Shown here: piece by piece, positions 58,807-64,000 of the stretch
Layout of the letters: every line of letters starts with the position of its first letter
Numbering within the stretch: the first letter of the stretch is position 1
Assembly: GCF_000482485.1 (NCBI RefSeq)
Contig: NZ_AXVK01000020.1
Coordinates: 62,001-126,000 of the forward strand
Reading direction: 5' to 3'
Origin: Paucisalibacillus globulus DSM 18846
GTDB lineage: Bacteria > Bacillota > Bacilli > Bacillales > Amphibacillaceae
Length of the DNA stretch: 64,000 nucleotides
Program-made: the position numbers and the translations under genes
The notes under the pieces: generated by a model
Seen by the model: only the letters and a program-made list of their open reading frames with translations
Told to the model about the DNA's origin: nothing
Database searches by the model: none

Positions 58807-59560
58807 AAGGATTCATTTTGTTTTTCATATCAAAAAGTATCTTTTTTTCTAACCTGGAGACTTGTACTTGTGAAATGCCTAGTCTCTCTGCTACTTCTGA
58901 TTGTGTTTTATCTTTATAATATCGCAAAAACAGGATTAATCGTTCCCGTTTATTTAAACCTCTAATGGCTTCTTCTAGAGATAATTTATCAAACCAATTA
59001 GAATCTTGGTCAGCAATTTGATCTAATAGAGTAATTGGATCGCCATCATTCTCAAATACTGTTTCATGGATGGAATGTGGCGTTTTAGCTGCTTCTTGGG
59101 CATGGACAACATCCTCAGGAGAAATCTCCAATGCGTCAGCAATCTCATTTATTGATGGTGATCTTCCTAATTGCTTCGTAAGTTCATCTTTTTTCTTACG
59201 AATTTTATTTCCGATTTCTTTTAATGAACGACTTACCTTTACACTTCCATCATCACGAAGAAACCGTTGAATCTCACCAATAATCATTGGGACAGCATAT
59301 GTCGAAAATCGAACATCATAAGATAGATCAAACTTATCAATCGATTTTATCAAACCGATACTCCCGATTTGAAATAAATCGTCCGGATCATATCCTCTAT
59401 TCATGAATCGTTGAACAACAGACCAAACTAACCGAATATTTTTTTCCACCAAAAAGTCCCTAGCATCTTTATCACCTTGCTGACTTTTTAGGATATATTC
59501 CTTTACCTGGTCATCCGTTAATGCTTCATTTTTTTTAGTGTTTTTTACATTAACATCCAT
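58805..59560 (-). CDS. sigF: RNA polymerase sigma factor SigF
   Basis: 251 residues. Sigma70 family: region 2 with NIRLVWSVVQRF near 42-53 and GYDPDDLFQIG, region 3, and region 4 with the helix-turn-helix SEVAERLGISQVQVSRLE near 220. First forespore-specific sigma factor, held by SpoIIAB until SpoIIAA frees it. ATG at 59560 is nine bases after AGGA; an ATG two codons earlier is too close. Last gene of spoIIAA-AB-sigF. Confidence 0.97.
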   Translation of the reverse strand: MDVNVKNTKKNEALTDDQVKEYILKSQQGDKDARDFLVEKNIRLVWSVVQRFMNRGYDPDDLFQIGSIGLIKSIDKFDLSYDVRFSTYAVPMIIGEIQRFLRDDGSVKVSRSLKEIGNKIRKKKDELTKQLGRSPSINEIADALEISPEDVVHAQEAAKTPHSIHETVFENDGDPITLLDQIADQDSNWFDKLSLEEAIRGLNKRERLILFLRYYKDKTQSEVAERLGISQVQVSRLEKKILFDMKNKMNP

Positions 59561-59571
59561 AGGCATACATC

Positions 59572-60015
59572 CTAATTATAAACCGTTTTACTTTTGGTTA
59601 ACTGTTTTCTCATATAAACTGTTGTTCCTTCTCCCTGTTGGGAAATAACTTCCACAGCATCCATGAAATTTTCGATAATTGTAAAACCCATCCCAGAACG
59701 TTCTAATTCAGGCTTTGAGGTAAATAAAGGTTGCCTAGCTTCTTCGACATCATTGATACCTATTCCATAATCACGGATAGTTAACTCGATTTCACCTTCA
59801 TCATCTAACTTACAAGTAATTGCCACTTTATGGTCTGGCTCGTTATTGTAGCCATGGATAATCGCGTTCGTAACTGCTTCAGAAACAACTGTTTTTATTT
59901 CCGTTAATTCTTCCATTGTTGGGTCTAGTTGTGCAACAAAAGCTGCTACTGTTACACGGGCAAATGATTCATTTTGACTGACACTAGCAAACTCAACATG
60001 CATTTCATTTTTCAT
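59572..60015 (-). CDS. spoIIAB: Anti-sigma F factor SpoIIAB
   Basis: 147 residues, GHKL-type protein kinase and anti-sigma factor. N box [11 protein letters not shown] near 46-56 and G box DYGIGI near 82 are intact. It binds SigF with ATP, or phosphorylates SpoIIAA on serine. Overlaps spoIIAA by four bases (ATGA). Confidence 0.97.
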   Translation of the reverse strand: MKNEMHVEFASVSQNESFARVTVAAFVAQLDPTMEELTEIKTVVSEAVTNAIIHGYNNEPDHKVAITCKLDDEGEIELTIRDYGIGINDVEEARQPLFTSKPELERSGMGFTIIENFMDAVEVISQQGEGTTVYMRKQLTKSKTVYN

Positions 60016-60365
60016 GAAGCCACCCCCAAAGTCTCTAATGCAAACTCTTCATTCTCCTCAAGACGAATAATTTTAAACATACCAGACATTTCAAACAAAC
60101 GTTTGATTGATGGTGGTATGGAACATACAACCATTTGACCTCCTAATTGGAGAACTTCTTTATATCTGCCTAGGATTACTCCTAAACCAGAACTATCCAT
60201 AAAACTTACCTGTTCAAGATTTAATATGACATGTTTAACTGAGTTATGGTATAACATATCCTTCCATTCATCACGTAAACTTTCAGCTTCATGATGATCC
60301 AATTCACCAGATAAGCGAACAATTAGTACTTCTTCCTTTACTTCAAAAGCAAAATTAAGCCCCAT
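60012..60365 (-). CDS. spoIIAA: Anti-anti-sigma factor SpoIIAA
   Basis: 117 residues, STAS domain. The phosphorylated serine lies in [10 protein letters not shown] near 54-63. Unphosphorylated SpoIIAA takes SpoIIAB off SigF after SpoIIE acts in the forespore. ATG with a GGAGG site at eight bases. First gene of the operon, below a SigH-like promoter. Confidence 0.97.
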   Translation of the reverse strand: MGLNFAFEVKEEVLIVRLSGELDHHEAESLRDEWKDMLYHNSVKHVILNLEQVSFMDSSGLGVILGRYKEVLQLGGQMVVCSIPPSIKRLFEMSGMFKIIRLEENEEFALETLGVAS

Positions 60366-60398
60366 TCAATAGTCCTCCTTACATACCTTTGTATGTAT

Positions 60399-60428
60399 AA
60401 ATTCAAGATGAAAGGTGCTAATTCCTGC
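60399..60428 (-). promoter_or_regulatory. SigH-type promoter of spoIIAA-AB-sigF
   Basis: Minus-strand GCAGGAATT and CTTGAATTT with a 12-base spacer fit the SigH consensus with one mismatch; about 35 bases from the spoIIAA start. This is how the operon is driven in B. subtilis. Confidence 0.65.
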
Positions 60429-60470
60429 CTTAAGACAAAAGTAGAAGTAATCCGATAAAATTAGAGTTAT

Positions 60471-61649
60471 TTAGTTATTTTTTGACAACTTCTGTATTGA
60501 TCGTTTGAATAATGTAAATAGTGATGCTTTATCTATATCAACTTCAACCACTAATGGCGTTTTAGAAACTAAAGTATCTCCATTTTTAACAACTAAAGTG
60601 CCTACTTGATCACCTTTTTTTAGTGGTAATTCAACATTGGCTAAATCAACAGAGGTTTTTAAGTTCTCTATCGATTCCCCCTTTTTATAAAGGGTGCTAA
60701 TTGATTCAGAAGCAACAACATTTACATTATTTTCCTCTGATTTTAGTAGATCAAGTTTTGTAATGACTTGCCCTTTATCAAATAACTTTTTCGATTCGTA
60801 CGTATTAAAAGCATAATCTAACATATTTGAAACTGCTGCATTACGTTCTTTCGGAGTATCTACTCCCAAAACTACTGCAATAACTCGCATATCATTCTTT
60901 TTGGCTGTTGCTGTTAAACAGTATTTTGCTTCATTTGTAAATCCTGTTTTTAATCCATCTACACCTGGATAGAACCGAACCAATTTATTCGTATTAACAA
61001 GCCAAAACTCATCCTCTGTACCTTGACGTAAATAATCTTCATAAACAGAAGTATATTCTGTGATGGACTCATGACTTAATAGTTCCTTTGCCATCATTGC
61101 CATGTCATGTGCAGTACTATAATGATTTTCAGCAGGTAATCCGGTAGTATTCTGAAAATGTGTGTCTTTTAATCCTAATTCTTTCACCTTGTCATTCATC
61201 CGATTGACAAACTCATCTTCACTTCCTGCAATTCTTTCGGCGAGTGCAACACTTGCATCATTAGCTGAAGCAATAGAAACTCCCTTCAAAAGATCATTAA
61301 CTGTCATTTCTTCTCCAGCTTCTAAAAATATTTGTGATCCACCCATCGAAGCGGCATTTTCACTTATGCGAACAACTTCATCCTTTTTTAGAGAACCCTT
61401 TTCTAACTCTTCCATGATTAGAAGTAGGGTCATAATTTTAGTCATACTAGCAGGTGGTAATTTTTCATTAGCTTGTTTCTCATACATAATTTTACCTGTG
61501 TCACGCTCAATTAAAATGCCAGATTTTGCTTCAGGTGCTAAATCCAACGATTTTTTCTGTGTTGCATCTCCTTCTTCAGCCATTACTTGTATGGAAAATA
61601 AAGAAAGTGTTATTACAAGTGTCATAATCATTAGGATATATTTTTTCAT
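60471..61649 (-). CDS. dacF: Sporulation D-alanyl-D-alanine carboxypeptidase DacF
   Basis: 392 residues, S11 family. Signal peptide (1-24), SxxK in ASMTKIMT near 67, SAND near 131, KTG in DGLKTGFT near 236, then a C-terminal PBP5-like domain and a basic amphipathic end. Acts with DacB on forespore peptidoglycan cross-linking. Preceded by a SigF-like promoter; GGAGG site before the ATG. Confidence 0.95.
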   Translation of the reverse strand: MKKYILMIMTLVITLSLFSIQVMAEEGDATQKKSLDLAPEAKSGILIERDTGKIMYEKQANEKLPPASMTKIMTLLLIMEELEKGSLKKDEVVRISENAASMGGSQIFLEAGEEMTVNDLLKGVSIASANDASVALAERIAGSEDEFVNRMNDKVKELGLKDTHFQNTTGLPAENHYSTAHDMAMMAKELLSHESITEYTSVYEDYLRQGTEDEFWLVNTNKLVRFYPGVDGLKTGFTNEAKYCLTATAKKNDMRVIAVVLGVDTPKERNAAVSNMLDYAFNTYESKKLFDKGQVITKLDLLKSEENNVNVVASESISTLYKKGESIENLKTSVDLANVELPLKKGDQVGTLVVKNGDTLVSKTPLVVEVDIDKASLFTLFKRSIQKLSKNN

Positions 61650-61680
61650 CTTGGTTAACCTCCAGCAATCAATATATTTC

Positions 61681-61710
61681 TAGTTTTTCCAAAATGAAAC
61701 AAACTTATAA
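61681..61710 (-). promoter_or_regulatory. SigF-type promoter of dacF
   Basis: Minus-strand TTATA and GGAAAAACTA, 15 bases apart, fit the SigF consensus (GyATA, GGnnAnAnTR), the -10 part perfectly. About 31 bases upstream of the dacF ATG. dacF is SigF-dependent in B. subtilis. Confidence 0.6.
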
Positions 61711-61774
61711 CACTCTTGTAAAATATAATCTAATACAAATAAATTGTGATTGTTCCTTATAGGATTTTAAATAT

Positions 61775-61810
61775 AAAAAACTAGGCTCTCACTGAATTGC
61801 CTAGTTTTTT
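61775..61810 (-). terminator. Terminator after pdp
   Basis: Perfect 12-bp stem AAAAAACTAGGC with complement, A and T runs at both ends, just after the pdp stop. Confidence 0.88.
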
Positions 61811-61823
61811 ATAGGTGAAACTG

Positions 61824-63128
61824 TTATTCTGTTATCGTTCCGTAAATTAATACAGGTGATTCAACTTCACCATCAGAAATTAAAATACTCTTTTCAATTA
61901 TTTCTATTACCGAACTAACTTCTTCCGTATTACTATGCAATGTTAAAAGAGATTCACCTTCTGAAACGGAGTCCCCAACTTTTTTATGAAGTACAAGTCC
62001 TGCTGCTAGGTCAATCACTGATTCTTTAGTAGCTCTTCCTGCTCCTAACATCATTGCAGCAGTTCCTATTTGATCGGCAATAATTGTTTTTATCGCTCCA
62101 GATTTCTTTGCTTTAACCTCTACTTGGTATTTAGCTTTTGGTAGGTGATCTGGATTATCAATCACTGATGCGTCTCCACCTTGTGAAGCTAGGAATGTTT
62201 TAAAATGAGCTAGCGCTTTTCCGTTTGAAAGATTCTCTTCAAGCATTTTTCTAGCTTCTTCAATACTAGATGCCTTCTCAGCTAAGACTACCATCTGACT
62301 ACCAAGAACTAGACATAGTTCTGTTAAATCTTCTGGACCTTTGCCCTGTAAGGTATCAATAGCTTCCTTTATCTCTAATGCATTTCCAATTGCAAACCCT
62401 AATGGCTGACTCATATCAGAAATAACAGCCATCGTATTTCTACCAACTTGTTTTCCAATAGAAACCATTGCATGTGCTAGTTCTTTTGCATCGTCAATTT
62501 CTTTCATAAATGCTCCTGCACCAGTTTTCACATCTAACACTATTGCATCAGCACCAGACGCTATTTTTTTACTCATAATAGAGCTCGCTATTAATGGTAT
62601 GGAGTTTACAGTTGCTGTTACATCTCGAAGACTATACAACTTTTTATCTGCAGGTGTTAAATTACCGGTTTGACCAATTACAGATACTTTATTTTTATTT
62701 ACAAGATCAATAAATTCTTCATTTGTAATTTCTGTATGAAAACCAGGTACGGATTCCAACTTATCAATTGTTCCACCTGTATGTCCTAAACCTCGTCCAC
62801 TCATTTTTGCAACCGGTGCCCCAACAGAAGCTACTAGCGGTGCTAATACTAAAGTTGTCGTATCTCCAACACCACCAGTAGAATGCTTATCAACTTTTAT
62901 ACCAGAGATGGCTGTAAGATCAATCTGATCACCGGATTCTACCATAGCTTTCGTAAGTGTTGCTCTTTCTATTTCTGTCATATCTTGAAAATAAATAGCC
63001 ATCATTAATGCACTAACTTGATAATCAGGAATATCACCATTTGTATAACCATTTATAAAAAAATAGATTTCTTCTTCTGTTAATTCTTTTCCATCACGTT
63101 TTTTTTCAATGATGTCATACATGCGCAT
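61824..63128 (-). CDS. pdp: Pyrimidine-nucleoside phosphorylase
   Basis: 434 residues. Splits uridine, thymidine and deoxyuridine with phosphate. [13 protein letters not shown] near 81 and [13 protein letters not shown] near 108-120 form the phosphate and nucleoside sites. Lies 18 bases after punA, making a purine plus pyrimidine nucleoside salvage pair. In B. subtilis pdp is elsewhere (deoC-nupC-pdp), so its place between punA and dacF is a local difference. Confidence 0.95.
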   Translation of the reverse strand: MRMYDIIEKKRDGKELTEEEIYFFINGYTNGDIPDYQVSALMMAIYFQDMTEIERATLTKAMVESGDQIDLTAISGIKVDKHSTGGVGDTTTLVLAPLVASVGAPVAKMSGRGLGHTGGTIDKLESVPGFHTEITNEEFIDLVNKNKVSVIGQTGNLTPADKKLYSLRDVTATVNSIPLIASSIMSKKIASGADAIVLDVKTGAGAFMKEIDDAKELAHAMVSIGKQVGRNTMAVISDMSQPLGFAIGNALEIKEAIDTLQGKGPEDLTELCLVLGSQMVVLAEKASSIEEARKMLEENLSNGKALAHFKTFLASQGGDASVIDNPDHLPKAKYQVEVKAKKSGAIKTIIADQIGTAAMMLGAGRATKESVIDLAAGLVLHKKVGDSVSEGESLLTLHSNTEEVSSVIEIIEKSILISDGEVESPVLIYGTITE

Positions 63129-63146
63129 AGATTTAAATACCTCCCC

Positions 63147-63971
63147 TTAATTCAAAGATAGAGTATGAATTATTTTCTTAACAAATTTTAGAAAGTCGTG
63201 TTTTACTTTATCAGTAGTTTCAATAACCTCATCATGTGTTAATGGTTGATCTAAAATTCCTGCAGCCATGTTTGAAATACAAGAAATTCCAAGCACTCTC
63301 ATGTTTGCATGATTTGCAATCATCACTTCCGGAACAGTAGACATCCCAACCGCATCACCGCCTAAAGTTCGTAACATACGAATTTCAGCAGGTGTTTCAT
63401 AAGCCGGACCGGTGTTTCCGACATAAACACCGGATTGAATTTTTAAGCCTAGTTTTTCTGCAGCTTTACGAGCTATCTCTGCATACTCTTTGTCGTAAGC
63501 AGATGACATATCTGGAAAGCGTGCACCTAGCTGTTCATCGTTTGGTCCAATTAATGGGCTTGTTCCCATATTATTAATATGATCCGTTATGAGCATCAAA
63601 TCTCCCGGTTGAAAGCTTTCATTGATACCACCGGCAGCATTTGTTACAATTATAGACCCAATTCCAAGTTCTTTCATAACCCTAATTGGAAAAGTAACTT
63701 GTTGCATCGTATAGCCTTCATAAAAATGGAAACGACCTTGCATAGCAAGTACCTGCTTCCCTTCTAACATACCAATTACTAATTGACCCTTATGACCAGA
63801 AACTGTTGATTCTGGAAAATACGGGATTTGATTATAAGGAATTACTACTGGGTTTTCGATTTCCTCAGCTAAAATCCCCAAACCAGACCCAAGAACTAAG
63901 CCAAGCTCTGGCTTAGTTGTTAATTTACTTTCAATAAATTGACTAGCTTCTTGAATAGTTGAAAAATCCAT
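63147..63971 (-). CDS. punA: Purine-nucleoside phosphorylase
   Basis: 274 residues of the trimeric PNP class (PunA/PupG). Phosphate loop GSGLGILA near 33 and the HKGQL motif, then the NAAGG loop near 114-118 and the EMV-type site as PEVMIA near 200. Acts on inosine and guanosine. ATG at 63971 follows GGGAGAG. The operon continues from upstream of the window, where B. subtilis has drm and fur. Confidence 0.96.
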   Translation of the reverse strand: MDFSTIQEASQFIESKLTTKPELGLVLGSGLGILAEEIENPVVIPYNQIPYFPESTVSGHKGQLVIGMLEGKQVLAMQGRFHFYEGYTMQQVTFPIRVMKELGIGSIIVTNAAGGINESFQPGDLMLITDHINNMGTSPLIGPNDEQLGARFPDMSSAYDKEYAEIARKAAEKLGLKIQSGVYVGNTGPAYETPAEIRMLRTLGGDAVGMSTVPEVMIANHANMRVLGISCISNMAAGILDQPLTHDEVIETTDKVKHDFLKFVKKIIHTLSLN

Positions 63972-64000
63972 ATAGTTCTCTCCCAATTAAATTTCATTTA

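Overview
The window is an AT-rich stretch of a chromosome from an endospore-forming member of the Bacillaceae. Gene content and order closely follow the Bacillus subtilis region from qcrABC through aro, hbs, spoIVA, gpsA/der, cmk, ypeB/sleB, gudB, recS, res, scpAB and lysA to spoIIAA-AB-sigF and dacF. Details such as the intergenic GC-rich repeats fit an Oceanobacillus/Virgibacillus-like halotolerant genus, but that placement is inference. Almost every gene lies on the minus strand; only ypjC, ansA, fer and a 29-codon sporulation-type micropeptide gene are on the plus strand. I saw no tRNA, rRNA, CRISPR, prophage or transposase gene.

Layout. 1-5.4 kb: YitT protein, a MITE-like repeat, YugP peptidase, ypjA and qcrABC (menaquinol:cytochrome c reductase). 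5.4-15.6 kb: ypiF-ypiB-ypiA, a compact chorismate cluster aroC-aroB-aroA, cheR, ndk, and hepS-menH-hepT for menaquinone. 15.6-24.5 kb: mtrB (TRAP), hbs, spoIVA, yphF-yphE, spoVIF, gpsA-der, the YIEGIA pair and yphA. 24.5-30.6 kb: ypfD, cmk, ypfA (c-di-GMP receptor), sleB-ypeB (spore cortex lysis) and prsW. 30.7-39.7 kb: ansA, ypdA, gudB, mecB/ypbH, a puzzling structured non-coding stretch, then ypbB-recS-ypbD-ypbE and fer. 39.7-43.5 kb: a cobalamin-riboswitch-controlled putative vitamin B12 uptake pair, then resDE. 43.7-52.3 kb: resABC (cytochrome c maturation), rluB, dacB-spmA-spmB and scpAB. 52.4-64 kb: a frameshifted ribT, an M50-type protease, ppiB, lysA, a shortened spoVA operon (AA, AB, AF only), spoIIAA-AB-sigF, dacF, pdp and punA.

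How it works together. Two themes dominate. One is respiration: qcrABC, menaquinone side-chain synthesis and methylation, chorismate supply, ResABC haem-attachment machinery and ResDE control. The other is sporulation and germination: SigF with its anti-sigma pair, SpoIVA, SpoVIF, SpmAB, DacB, DacF, SpoVA proteins, SleB/YpeB and PrsW. Many operons are tightly coupled (stop and start codons touching or overlapping by 4 bp).

Most interesting non-standard content: (1) a family of MITE-like elements with a shared 16-bp terminal inverted repeat, two clear copies, a degenerate third and perhaps a fourth, the last two carrying a 42-bp tandem repeat; (2) a B12 riboswitch plus lipoprotein (transcobalamin-like DUF4430) plus ECF S-component; (3) ribT broken at a run of eight A; (4) a roughly 500-bp hairpin-rich stretch carrying an rRNA boxA-like motif where part of the ypbE-ypbG region would be expected.
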